Source: Longibaculum muris
GTDB lineage: Bacteria > Bacillota_I > Bacilli_A > Erysipelotrichales > Coprobacillaceae
DNA length: 62,709 nucleotides
Direction of reading: 5' to 3'
Assembly: GCF_004343035.1 (NCBI RefSeq)
Contig: NZ_SMCQ01000017.1
Coordinates: forward strand, 1-62,709
The first letter of the stretch is position 1. The number at the start of each line of letters is the position of its first letter. The position numbers and the translations under genes were made by a program. The notes below the pieces were generated by a model, which saw nothing but the letters and a program-made list of their open reading frames with translations, ran no database searches and was not told where the DNA came from. This document shows positions 47,961 to 57,228 of this stretch, piece after piece.

Positions 47961-48559
47961 TTTAATACCTCCTCTATTTCTTTCCTTGTTATTTTACCCT
48001 CACGTAATATTTTTATTTCACTACCTGTGACATCTACAACTGTACTTGCAACATTATCTGATGTTTTTCCATCAACAATAATATCAATACGTCCATCTAA
48101 TTGTTCTAAGACTTCACTTGTACATGTTGTATTAGGATGATTAGATAAGTTCGCACTTGTTACTAACATTGGTCCTACTTTCTTTAATAATGAAAGAACA
48201 TATTCATGATCTGGAATACGAATTCCTATGGTTTCTTTTCCATTTGTCATCACTGGATCAACACTCTCTTGTTTTTTAAAAACAAGTGTAATCATCCCTG
48301 GCATAAAAGCTTCAATAATCTTTCTAGCATCTTCACTCACATAAGCATATTTTTCTATATCTTTTTTGTCAGCTACCATTAATGTAATTGCTTTGGAATA
48401 ATCCCTATTCTTTGCTTCCATTAACTTATCTAATGCATCTCTTGAACCAAATTTTACACCTACGCCATACACTGTTTCTGTTGGAAATGCTGCAACTCCA
48501 TGATTTTTTATCACTTCATATACACTTTCAATATCTTTGTTTGTTACAACCTTTGTCAT
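47957..48559 (-). CDS. L-threonylcarbamoyladenylate synthase (Sua5/YciO/YrdC family)
   Basis: 200 residues, the short TsaC form without the extra Sua5 domain. AAFPTETVYGVGVKFGSRDAL, KAITLMVADK, MPGMITLVFKK, IGIRIPDH and VTSANLSNHP match the dsRNA-binding-like fold that makes threonylcarbamoyl-AMP for the t6A37 tRNA modification. It is the first gene of the tsaC-rpiB-glyA-upp run. Confidence 0.94.
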   Translation of the reverse strand: MTKVVTNKDIESVYEVIKNHGVAAFPTETVYGVGVKFGSRDALDKLMEAKNRDYSKAITLMVADKKDIEKYAYVSEDARKIIEAFMPGMITLVFKKQESVDPVMTNGKETIGIRIPDHEYVLSLLKKVGPMLVTSANLSNHPNTTCTSEVLEQLDGRIDIIVDGKTSDNVASTVVDVTGSEIKILREGKITRKEIEEVLK

Positions 48560-48646
48560 CTTCCATCACCCTCGGTGATATTCTACCATAATTTATATAA
48601 AAATTATAGAAATATAGGTATAAATCATTATTTTTAAAGAAAAAAA

Positions 48647-48670
48647 GATAATGAAATATCTTCCATTATC
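48647..48670 (-). terminator. Terminator after the Rpn fragments
   Basis: GATAATG, 10-nt loop, CATTATC, then a T-run on the minus strand. Confidence 0.8.
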
Positions 48671-48683
48671 CTTTGCATTCATT

Positions 48684-49031
48684 TTATCTAATCTTTTTCT
48701 TTGCTATCTGATATATCTTTTCTAGACTTGCTTTTTCAATAAGTAAGTCAAATATCTTTTCATACTGCTCCACGGATAGATTTTCCAGAAATCCTGTTTC
48801 AGCTTGTGGATATGTCTTGATAAACAATTTTAATACAGAATATCTTAGGCCTTTAGATAATCCTTCCTGCAGCCCTTCTTCTTTTCCTTCATCACGTTCT
48901 CTTTTCATTCTTGCCTGTCTTGCTCGCTTGTTTAAATCACGGTTGAATGCCATGTCCTGTAGAATCATATCTTCATTAAAATCATCTGCCTTCTTCTCCA
49001 TGATATCCACCACCTTCTTCTTTAACTTCAT
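48684..49031 (-). pseudogene. Rpn/PD-(D/E)XK transposase-like gene, C-terminal fragment
   Basis: 115 residues beginning in the middle of the family's C-terminal region. The very basic/acidic segment RARQARMKRERDEGKEEGLQEGL is characteristic of Rpn-type recombination-promoting nucleases and of related PD-(D/E)XK putative transposases, followed by a helical end. Its N-terminal partner lies at 49147-49698 on the same strand, and the 101-bp palindromic element sits between them. The ATG at 49031 is probably just an internal Met. Confidence 0.75.
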
Positions 49032-49079
49032 TATATCATCAATTCTATTTTTTTATATATGTAAGTTTTCTAATTAAAC

Positions 49080-49180
49080 TGTTAATGGTAAAATAAAGAT
49101 AACCAAAAAGGTTGGTTTAACAATTACCACTTATGGTAATGACAAACTACCAGCTGGTTATCTTTATTTTACCATTAACA
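49080..49180. repeat. 101-bp palindromic (MITE-like) element inside the Rpn gene
   Basis: Perfect 26-bp terminal inverted repeats (49080-49105 and 49155-49180; outer end TGTTAATGG) enclose 49 bp. The centre holds another inverted pair, ATTACCA with TGGTAAT, so the whole unit can fold into one long hairpin. It has no coding capacity. It lies exactly where the Rpn reading frame is lost. I see no clear target-site duplication. Confidence 0.75.
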
Positions 49181-49698
49181 TTTTCCTTCTTTAGGATATT
49201 GATATAGGGTAGATATATGTAGATTCTCGTGATCAAGTTATGTTTCTCCTGATTCCCTGATTCATTCTGACTGATATACCTGTCTATCAGTACCAGATTG
49301 TCCTTATCCAGGTCATCGATGAATATCAGCTGAAACACATGATGAATGTTGGTGACATAGTCATCTCCTCTCTTTTGCTGTTCTACGAGTAGTCTTGCTC
49401 CATAAATCTGGAACCTTTGATACTGCTCCTGGTCAAGTGAGGAATTCTGCATCTCGACATCACAGATTTCACCATCTTCATTGGTGACTCTGATATCCAG
49501 AATCATATCCTTATCTTCGACATGCTGAGGATTGAGATCGGGATTCAAGACCTTGAGTGAATGGCAGTCAATGCCAGCGATGTTTTCAATAATGAGTTTA
49601 AGGAGATAGATAGAATCAGGGTCCTGATCATCTCTCAAGGTATACTTGAACAAAACATCATTTTTAAAATCAACAATTTTCTTTCTTTTCATTATCAT
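49147..49698 (-). pseudogene. Rpn/PD-(D/E)XK nuclease transposase-like gene, N-terminal fragment
   Basis: 183 residues. Nuclease core with FKNDVLFKYTL at the start, the acidic Asp in ILDIRV and the E-x-Q motif in CDVEMQN, which match the PD-(D/E)XK catalytic pattern of the Rpn/transposase_31 group. The last dozen residues (NVNGKIKITSW) are encoded by the palindromic element, so the original frame ended at about residue 172. The C-terminal part continues at 49031. The ribosome site AGGAGG is in the 3' arm of a hairpin. Confidence 0.8.
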
Positions 49699-49738
49699 AA
49701 AAAAGCCCTCCTACTTCTATATACGAGAGTAAGAGGGC
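49699..49738 (-). terminator. Hairpin terminator that also masks the Rpn ribosome site
   Basis: GCCCTCTTACT pairs with AGTAGGAGGGC (one G-T pair, 12-nt loop) and six T follow on the minus strand. The 3' arm holds the AGGAGG of the Rpn gene, 8 nt before its ATG. Read-through from the upstream operon would therefore be terminated or not translated. Confidence 0.75.
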
Positions 49739-49841
49739 AAATTTCTTTTTTATTTTCCACTTCACATAATTTCACATAAAATATTATATATCTATCAACA
49801 AAAAGCTCTACTTTTTGTTAAATAATTAATTAACATTATAC

Positions 49842-51935
49842 TTATTCTTGTATTAATAAAACACTATTTTCAAAATCATTATCTGCTTTAACAATATTTA
49901 CATGACTACCCTTTTCTTCAGTATAAATAATCTCTTTTTCATTAAGTACTTGTATTGTATAGATAATTCTATCCATTATATGTTTTTCTTTATGAGTAGA
50001 TGTATTGTAAATCAATACCCCTTTATCTTCCTTTAAATAAAGAAGATCACCACTCACTTCATACATTTCATATACATCATCCAATATTTTTACTTCTTTA
50101 TTACCATCAAAACAATAAATTCCTTTATCTTTTGCTTTAGAATAATAAATATTTTGATAAGAAGATTTGAACTGATAAATGAGATCATTTGATATAATTT
50201 TTGTTTTCTGATTTTTTATATCAAAGTCACATAAGTCAAGATTATTATTAATAAAATAGATATGACCTTCAGTAAATAAAACGGAACCATTTGCTAATGA
50301 GAAAATCATTGATGCTTGTTGAGTATTCATATCTTCTTTATAAACATATTTATCTGTTGCATAATAAATATAATGGTCATCTATATAAAATTGTCTTGCA
50401 GAATTATCAATTATTGGGGCATCTATGAAAGAATAATCTTCTTGATATGAGTAAAGTAATGATGATTGTAGATGTGTATCATGATTATAGAATAACTTAA
50501 CTCGTCTTTTTGATTCATCATATTTATAAATTCGATACCCTTCTTGTTTATATACCCAAAAGTAAGTGTATTGATCATTCATATAGAAATCACTAATATA
50601 ACCATCATCTGTGTATGTTGGATCTTTAATGTATTTCTCTATTTGTAACTTTGAATCAAGCGTTACTAAACTATCCATATGAGAGTAAACAATCTGTCCA
50701 TTAGATTCAATATAATTACGATTTTTATAGTCAGTTTCAACAGCAATAGTCGAATCTTGACATCCTACTAAACAACAACCCAACAATACAAGTATCATTA
50801 ATTTATTTCTTAATTTTCTCTGTTGATGTGTATAGTTTAAATAAAACTTTCTTAATCCAATAAGCAATATACCTATAAAAATAATAAGACCCATCCACAA
50901 AATAATATGACTACAAGCAAAAAATGTTTGAATGGCCATCTCATTTTCACTATGTTTATTAAGAAGCCTAAATTCCTGACCACGTATATATCCACTCGAT
51001 AAAATGAAAGATAATGGATTAGGAATTATATAAAGTAGCTTATGACTAACAAGTAATGTTAATAAAACATAAAAGCCACCTTGAACAAAAAATGCTATAA
51101 CAAAACGTTTAAATACAATTGTCAATATCCATGTTAAAACAACTATCGAATAATATCCCAATATTCTTATGATTCTTTCTACTATTACTGCTATATATAA
51201 GGAGATATGATAAGGTGCATGTTTAAATAAAGCAATATTTTGCATATATGCTGTACCATGTTCAAAAGAACCATTTATCAAATAAAATAAATCATGTGAG
51301 ATTAAAAATATGAAAATGAAAATTGTACTTATAATGAGGGATAGTTTTATTTTGGTAAGAAACACTCCTTTTCTCCCTCTGATTGTTGAAATCATAACAG
51401 GATATGTTTCTTCTTCATATTCCACAACAAAAACTAAACTATTAACAATCATGAGAATAATAATCAATATAATATCAACATATTCATCTTCTATCATAGC
51501 TTGCCAACCACGACTATCAAAAATAATAAAATCTTTTTGATTTTCTTGAACATATTGGACTTGATCATAGAAATATGTAAAAGCTTCTTGTTTATCTAAA
51601 TAATTCAAAGCATCATTCATTTCTTTTTTTAATTGACTGACCTGATTTGCATTAACATGATATGTTATGAGTTGATTACTAATTTCTATTCTCTTTTGTT
51701 CACAAATATTAAATTGATTTTTTTCTTGATTTATTTGTTTTATATCATCTTTACTCAAGTGACCTTGATATCTATCAATATATTCTTGATAGTATTTCTC
51801 ACTATTAGGATTAGAAAACAGATAGGCTGTTTTTGTCTGAGTCAACTCAAAAACCTTAAAACAACATAACAAACAAAGAATTACCATAAATGCTTTATAC
51901 TTTCTTAGTTTCCAAAACTCATATCTAAGTTTCAT
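49842..51935 (-). CDS. ABC-2-type permease fused to a lipoprotein-like domain
   Basis: About 697 residues. Residues 1-375 look like an ABC-2 permease: first membrane helix at about 15-35, a long extracellular loop, then about six helices. From residue 380 comes a lipoprotein signal (MILVLLGCCLVGCQ, lipobox Cys at about 392) and a 300-residue Tyr/Asp-rich domain with repeated strands (IVYSHMDSL, YIYYATDKYVYK, HIYFINNN), reminiscent of DUF5050-type beta-propellers. No stop separates the two parts. The ATG at 51935 has AAGG 8 nt upstream. Last gene of the exporter operon; it overlaps the previous permease gene by 11 nt. Confidence 0.7.
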   Translation of the reverse strand: MKLRYEFWKLRKYKAFMVILCLLCCFKVFELTQTKTAYLFSNPNSEKYYQEYIDRYQGHLSKDDIKQINQEKNQFNICEQKRIEISNQLITYHVNANQVSQLKKEMNDALNYLDKQEAFTYFYDQVQYVQENQKDFIIFDSRGWQAMIEDEYVDIILIIILMIVNSLVFVVEYEEETYPVMISTIRGRKGVFLTKIKLSLIISTIFIFIFLISHDLFYLINGSFEHGTAYMQNIALFKHAPYHISLYIAVIVERIIRILGYYSIVVLTWILTIVFKRFVIAFFVQGGFYVLLTLLVSHKLLYIIPNPLSFILSSGYIRGQEFRLLNKHSENEMAIQTFFACSHIILWMGLIIFIGILLIGLRKFYLNYTHQQRKLRNKLMILVLLGCCLVGCQDSTIAVETDYKNRNYIESNGQIVYSHMDSLVTLDSKLQIEKYIKDPTYTDDGYISDFYMNDQYTYFWVYKQEGYRIYKYDESKRRVKLFYNHDTHLQSSLLYSYQEDYSFIDAPIIDNSARQFYIDDHYIYYATDKYVYKEDMNTQQASMIFSLANGSVLFTEGHIYFINNNLDLCDFDIKNQKTKIISNDLIYQFKSSYQNIYYSKAKDKGIYCFDGNKEVKILDDVYEMYEVSGDLLYLKEDKGVLIYNTSTHKEKHIMDRIIYTIQVLNEKEIIYTEEKGSHVNIVKADNDFENSVLLIQE

Positions 51936-53043
51936 AAGAAACACCTTCTTTTCCTATTAGACTCATGATAGCTAAAATAAGATTGTAGCCTACACCAATA
52001 AGCATTAACCACTGATATGTAAACATACAAAGTGGTCCTATTTGAATACAATCTCTTTCTATAAACAATTGACTCTCTTGTAACAAAGCAAATGGATTGA
52101 ATACCTGCGTGTCATTAGCAACAACAATTAATCCCAAAATAATCAATGCTGATAAAAAGAATGCAAGTATATAGTGTGGGATGTATTTTGATATAACCTG
52201 TATAATTTGTACAAGAAATAACATGATGATTAATCTCATTAAAACAATTAAGAAATAACATTGAAGCATATTACAACTTATTGAGGACCTATAGAAATCT
52301 TTAAGGGCGTATAAGGGTTCAAATAAACCATGAAAACCATAAAGAATAAGAAATGTTAAAAGTTCTGTTATAGAAAAAGCTATAACGACTATCAATACAA
52401 AAGATATCATATGAATAAATCGAATTTTTTGAAAATACTTTCTACCTTTAATAGATGTTTTTAAAAGAACATCCATATGTGAATCTCTTTCATTTGATAT
52501 CATTAAAACAACTCCAAATATAACAACAAAACTCATCAATATAATTGTTTTATCATAATGAAATAATTGATTCCAACCAACAATATAATCATAAGTTGTT
52601 ATTTGACGATCCTTGTACTCATTATAAAGAAATGTATTATATTGCTGTTCTACATTTTGATTTTTAAAGTAATCAATATTATCTGTTAAAACCTTTAAAT
52701 ATGTCTGCATATCCTGATGATAAGTATAACGACTGCGCATATCATCATAGATACTCTGTAATACAATAATATCTCCTTCTTTTCCCCCAGACTTATAATC
52801 TTTATTTGTTTCATTGGAAACTTGTTCAATCAACGTACTTAGTTTAGTAACCTTTTCTTTTGTAATCTTACCCGTAAATTCCAAAGCATAGTATTTTTCA
52901 GCAGTAGACAGTTGCTTATCAAGAAAATCTGTTTTATATTGAAAAGCTATTAATCCAATATTCAATAAAATAAAACCTATAAAGACAATAATAAAGATTT
53001 TTCTTACAAACAGTTTTTTCCATTCATATTTTAGTAAGTTCAT
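51925..53043 (-). CDS. ABC-2-type transporter permease
   Basis: About 372 residues. Helix 1 at about 17-37 (IFIIVFIGFILLNIGLIAF), an extracellular region to about 165, then five further helices. It lies directly behind the ATPase gene (4-nt gap) and should be its membrane partner. The ATG at 53043 begins NLLKYEWKKLFVRK, the usual amphipathic start of these permeases; the longer frame to 53121 lies inside the ATPase gene. The ribosome site is weak, suggesting coupling. Confidence 0.8.
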   Translation of the reverse strand: MNLLKYEWKKLFVRKIFIIVFIGFILLNIGLIAFQYKTDFLDKQLSTAEKYYALEFTGKITKEKVTKLSTLIEQVSNETNKDYKSGGKEGDIIVLQSIYDDMRSRYTYHQDMQTYLKVLTDNIDYFKNQNVEQQYNTFLYNEYKDRQITTYDYIVGWNQLFHYDKTIILMSFVVIFGVVLMISNERDSHMDVLLKTSIKGRKYFQKIRFIHMISFVLIVVIAFSITELLTFLILYGFHGLFEPLYALKDFYRSSISCNMLQCYFLIVLMRLIIMLFLVQIIQVISKYIPHYILAFFLSALIILGLIVVANDTQVFNPFALLQESQLFIERDCIQIGPLCMFTYQWLMLIGVGYNLILAIMSLIGKEGVSYET

Positions 53044-53047
53044 ATAT

Positions 53048-53905
53048 TTACCCAAAATAATACATATAGACTTCTTCAAGCCTTGGAGCAGTCTTTTGAC
53101 TTCCTTCTTCACATGTTCCAATATATCTTATACAATATTTTCCATTTTCACTTAAAACACGTGTTATTGTATGAGATTTTTCAAATTCACGAAACATAGA
53201 GTCATCAATAGTAATCTCCCAAGTTTGATCTTTGACTTCTGATAATAGATTTTCTGTTGGTAAGACTTTTAAAATTTGTCCATTTTTCATAAGAATAACT
53301 TCATTCGCAATAGATTCTACATCTTCTAAAATATGTGTTGCTAGAATAACGATTCGATTTGTTGATAATTGTGAAATAATATTTCTAAAACGCATTCTTT
53401 CTTTTGGGTCAAGACCAGCAGTTGGTTCATCTAGTATCAAAATCTTAGGATCATTCAATAATGCCTGAGCTATCCCTAAACGTTGTTTCATTCCTCCTGA
53501 AAATGTCTTAATCTTACGGTTTTTATCTTGAATAAGATTACATAATTCTAGTAATTCATCTACCTTCGATTCAATGATATCTTTCTTTAATCCTTTGAGT
53601 TCACTCATATAATATAAAAAATCAATACATTTAAATTCATCATAAAAGTGTGGATATTGAGGAAGATAACCAATACCTGAAAGATATTCATCAATCTGTG
53701 AATATATTGGTTTATGATTATAAATAATTTCACCTTCATTGGGTGATATAAGTCCAACAATTGTATTAATTAATGTTGTTTTACCTGCTCCATTAGGCCC
53801 TACTAATCCATAAACTCCATTGTTTAATGTCAGATTAACATTAATTAAAGCCTTCTTATCCTTATATGTCTTACATATATTTTTTATTTCTAACAATGTC
53901 TCCAT
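53048..53905 (-). CDS. ABC-2-type exporter ATPase
   Basis: 285 residues. Walker A GPNGAGKTT at about 37, signature FSGGMKQRLG, Walker B ILILDEPTAGLD, switch His in LATHILED. The C-terminal 60 residues are a separate small domain (IDDSMFREFEKSHT...). It energises the two downstream permeases. Such systems are frequent in peptide-antibiotic resistance and immunity. The ATG has a poor ribosome site. Confidence 0.92.
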   Translation of the reverse strand: METLLEIKNICKTYKDKKALINVNLTLNNGVYGLVGPNGAGKTTLINTIVGLISPNEGEIIYNHKPIYSQIDEYLSGIGYLPQYPHFYDEFKCIDFLYYMSELKGLKKDIIESKVDELLELCNLIQDKNRKIKTFSGGMKQRLGIAQALLNDPKILILDEPTAGLDPKERMRFRNIISQLSTNRIVILATHILEDVESIANEVILMKNGQILKVLPTENLLSEVKDQTWEITIDDSMFREFEKSHTITRVLSENGKYCIRYIGTCEEGSQKTAPRLEEVYMYYFG

Positions 53906-53918
53906 CTTACTGTACTAC

Positions 53919-53983
53919 AATCATACGTCTATAAAATCTTTTGAATCATTGTTATCAAATATAATCAATTAAAACGTATGATT
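53919..53983. repeat. 10-bp inverted repeat between lipoprotein and ATPase genes
   Basis: AATCATACGT (53919-53928) is repeated inverted at 53974-53983 with 45 bp between. It may be a weak terminator or a processing site in the polycistronic mRNA. No T-run follows on the minus strand. Confidence 0.45.
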
Positions 53984-54010
53984 TCCTTTCTCTATTGATT
54001 TATTCTCCTT

Positions 54011-54964
54011 TTATTCAACAACAATTAAACGTAATTCAGACATTAGACTTACTATCGCATATTTACTTTCACTACAATCTAAAATAAGAAAATAAAATGT
54101 ATGTTTTCCTTTTTCTATATTATTTGGTAATTGAATATCAAATTGTGATAATCCATATTCTTGCCCTTTATAATCTAAACAACCAAAACCATAATCTTGA
54201 TCAACAGTTAAAAATTGATTATCTACAAAGAAATATATTGCTCCTTTTTTTATGTACTCACTCTTAATCGCAAAACTCCATTTTAAATCTTCACCTTTTT
54301 TTAAAGGGATAGCTGGAGTTTTCATAACTTGCAAATCTCCATCAAATACCTGTTTTAATTTATTTTTATCTTCATAACCATAATAATTATTTTGAAAACT
54401 ACTTGAATTATTTTTAACAGTTTCCCATTTTACTTTTTTTCCTTTTTTATTAGAAACAAGTGCTTTGACATCTTGAGAACATTCAAAACGTCTTACTGTA
54501 TGAGCTATATTTTGACTTTTACGATAATCACTATAATCAGGGTTATCAACATTTTCTGCAACATAATTATAATTATCAATAAATATAACTGAAAAATTAT
54601 ATGTTTGATTTTTCTTCATACCTGTTGTTTGTACGTAAAACTTATTATCTTTAAATTGTTCAGTTTCTATTTTCATTTTCTTCTGATATTCAAAATCACC
54701 ATTTTTGTCAAATGAAAATGGAACAAATTGATCATCTATTGTAACCATTATCATATGATCCAATCCAATTGGTGATCTTTCATATAAAATTGTCAATTCA
54801 ACAAGATTATCAATAACTTTTATATCTTGTATACCTAATGTTGAAGAATATCCATCTGTATTAAATAATTCTTCTGTCTTTTCTTCTGGTTTATCCTCTT
54901 TAACTGGTTTTTGACATCCAACTAATAGTGATAGCAACAACGCAAAAACTATCATTCTTTTCAT
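54011..54964 (-). CDS. Putative lipoprotein, first gene of the exporter operon
   Basis: 317 residues. Signal peptide with lipobox LLVGC (Cys17), then an acidic Lys/Glu linker and a beta-rich domain of unknown type (IKVIDNLVELTILYERSPIG, MIMVTIDDQFVPF, HTFYFLILDCSESKYAIVSL). It would be anchored on the outer face of the membrane. Position ahead of the ATPase and permeases suggests a ligand-capturing or immunity partner of the exporter. No family recognised. Confidence 0.7.
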   Translation of the reverse strand: MKRMIVFALLLSLLVGCQKPVKEDKPEEKTEELFNTDGYSSTLGIQDIKVIDNLVELTILYERSPIGLDHMIMVTIDDQFVPFSFDKNGDFEYQKKMKIETEQFKDNKFYVQTTGMKKNQTYNFSVIFIDNYNYVAENVDNPDYSDYRKSQNIAHTVRRFECSQDVKALVSNKKGKKVKWETVKNNSSSFQNNYYGYEDKNKLKQVFDGDLQVMKTPAIPLKKGEDLKWSFAIKSEYIKKGAIYFFVDNQFLTVDQDYGFGCLDYKGQEYGLSQFDIQLPNNIEKGKHTFYFLILDCSESKYAIVSLMSELRLIVVE

Positions 54965-55425
54965 AACTATACCTCTTTCCCTTTTTATAATCTTAAAAAA
55001 TCAAGTTTCTTATAAATATATTATATCATGGATTCATTGTTGCTCATAAAAATGTCTTAGCTAAAAAATTTTATTGTAGTAAAATTAAATTATATATATA
55101 AACAAAATATATCATTAAAAAAGTAAAATAAATGACTTCTTTTTCATAGAAATCAATAATTAGAGAAAAATCTTTAAACAATATAATTATATAAATAGCT
55201 TGAGATTTTGATTAATATGAAAACTATTCATAAATCTAGTTTTTAATCTATAGTGAATATCAAAAAGAAATATGGATATCATTTTCAATAGAATCACCAT
55301 ATTTCTTCATGATATCAAAGTGATTATTTCGCTACATAACTCCAACATTAAAGAAAATAAGAGCATAATGTTTATAAATCAATAATTTTTATACCTTTAA
55401 ATAATAATACTTAAAATATATCTAT
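54965..55425. other. 461-bp AT-rich gap
   Basis: It holds the -10 region (TATAAT on the minus strand at 55020-55025) of the lipoprotein gene and, on the right side, the terminator of the ABC-fusion operon (55262-55305). No ORF with a convincing ribosome site was seen. Confidence 0.6.
55262..55305 (-). terminator. Terminator of the ATPase-FtsX fusion operon
   Basis: GAAATATGG (complement at 55297-55305) and CCATATTTC (complement at 55267-55275) form a perfect 9-bp stem with a 21-nt loop, followed by five T on the minus strand. It lies about 120 nt after the last stop codon. Confidence 0.65.
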
Positions 55426-57228
55426 TTAAAATCTTAATAGTTTTTCAACATCATAATGACATATTAATAATGTTGATAATATTGTTGGTGCTAGGTAGAT
55501 TCCTAAAATAAAGATAATACTTAAATAAAGTGTTGTGATAGTAAATATTTTGAGATTAATGCCTAAAATATATACTATTAATTTAGATGTAAGTAATAAA
55601 CATATAACTGATATTGTTGTTTTTACTATAGTTTGTAAGAATAAAATAAGCATCATTTTAAATATCTCTTTATTTGATAGGCCATTTGCTTTTAATACAG
55701 TTAATTCATATTTTTGATTATTAATTGTAAAAAATTGACTTATTACTAATATAAATATAACTAAGCTACAAACAATCGTAACAAATGTTGATAAGTTAGA
55801 TGTATATATTTCTAGATTTGATATTTGAGCTAAATATTTATCTTGAGATATAATTGTTGAATATAATGGATTAATTTCGTTGATTTTATCTGTTATTCCT
55901 AGGAAGCTTTCAAAATCATTTAATTGTAATAAAACTGCGTTTGTTTCTGATTCCTGGAAATATTGATATGGAACATAGATTATATATGATTGTTGTGACT
56001 GGGTTAAGAAATAATCTTCATATAATACACCTTTTATCTTGAATTTGTTTTTAGTAAGATTCAAATTATCTAATTGGATATTTGAATCTTTATTTATTTT
56101 TAATTCTTCTGAGAGTCTGAAAGAAAGATATATATCACCTGTTTTATTTTGCCAATTGGTATGTATCTTTTCTGTTTGATAATCATAATACGATACAACT
56201 TGTATTGGTTTATTTAAAGAAATCTTTTTTTCATTTATAAGAAGCTCGTTAGTCGTATTCTTATAAACTGGATAAATATTTCTAACACCTTGAATACGAC
56301 CTAATAAATCAATACCTTTATCGGAAATAAGATTAGTTTTATTTTCAACAAGTACCTCATTATTAGCAAATTGATTGAGTGACTGCTTATATTGAGAAGC
56401 TAAGCTATCCTTCATAGCATATAGAAAAATACATAAGAAAATTGAAAAAATAGGTATAACTGCAAAGATAAACTTCTCTAATTTTCCTTTACCAAATTGA
56501 AAATGAGTATACCATTTATAAAACTTTGAAGAAATCTTTGTCTCTTTTATATCTGATACAACTATATCTTTATTTATGGTTTCATCTAATAAAATCTGGT
56601 TATTTTTTAAATGATAAACAATATCACAATCTTTTAATATATTCTGATTATGTGTTGCAATAATAACCATTTTACCATCATGAGCAATACCTTTTAATAA
56701 CTCAATAATAATCTTTGTATTTGTATCATCTAATGCACTCGTTGGTTCATCAGCAATAATAATATCTGGTTCTTTTATTAAGGCACAAGCAATAGCTAAT
56801 CTTTGTTTTTCTCCACCTGAAAGAACTTCTGTTTTTGTTTGTGGATCAATAGTTAAATGAACTTTTTCTAGTAAAGTATTTGCTTTTTCTTGAGTGTATT
56901 CTAATCCTGCTATTAGACAATATAATTTAAGATTTTCTTCTATTGTTAAATATTCATGTAGATTCTTATCTTGAAATACAAAACCAATTTTTGACTTACG
57001 TAATGTAGACTTAAGATGATCATCAGTAATATCAATATTTCTACCATTGTAAGAATATTCATACCCTTTAGCACATGATATAAGTCCAATAATATAAAAT
57101 AGTGTTGTTTTTCCTGAACCACTCTTACCATTAATTGCAGTTAATTGTCCATCTGGAATTATTATTTGACTATCTTTGAAAACAATCTGTTGATTATAGG
57201 AAACGTTAATATTCTTAATTTCAATCAT
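55426..57228 (-). CDS. ATPase-FtsX fusion ABC transporter (MacB-like), second gene
   Basis: 600 residues. ATPase domain to about 225: Walker A GKSGSGKTT, signature LSGGEKQRLA, Walker B IIIADEPTSALD, switch His in ATHNQN. Then a membrane segment (about 250-270), an extracellular region of about 200 residues and three C-terminal helices: the FtsX/MacB topology in a single chain. Such exporters act by mechanotransmission on extracytoplasmic substrates. It overlaps the first fusion gene (TAATG) and has no ribosome site, so it is coupled. The two probably form a heterodimer. Confidence 0.85.
   Translation of the reverse strand: MIEIKNINVSYNQQIVFKDSQIIIPDGQLTAINGKSGSGKTTLFYIIGLISCAKGYEYSYNGRNIDITDDHLKSTLRKSKIGFVFQDKNLHEYLTIEENLKLYCLIAGLEYTQEKANTLLEKVHLTIDPQTKTEVLSGGEKQRLAIACALIKEPDIIIADEPTSALDDTNTKIIIELLKGIAHDGKMVIIATHNQNILKDCDIVYHLKNNQILLDETINKDIVVSDIKETKISSKFYKWYTHFQFGKGKLEKFIFAVIPIFSIFLCIFLYAMKDSLASQYKQSLNQFANNEVLVENKTNLISDKGIDLLGRIQGVRNIYPVYKNTTNELLINEKKISLNKPIQVVSYYDYQTEKIHTNWQNKTGDIYLSFRLSEELKINKDSNIQLDNLNLTKNKFKIKGVLYEDYFLTQSQQSYIIYVPYQYFQESETNAVLLQLNDFESFLGITDKINEINPLYSTIISQDKYLAQISNLEIYTSNLSTFVTIVCSLVIFILVISQFFTINNQKYELTVLKANGLSNKEIFKMMLILFLQTIVKTTISVICLLLTSKLIVYILGINLKIFTITTLYLSIIFILGIYLAPTILSTLLICHYDVEKLLRF

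Noticed and set aside
55247-55320. 16-codon minus-strand ORF starting MKKYGDSIEND
   Set aside because: No ribosome site, and it coincides with the terminator hairpin of the transporter operon.
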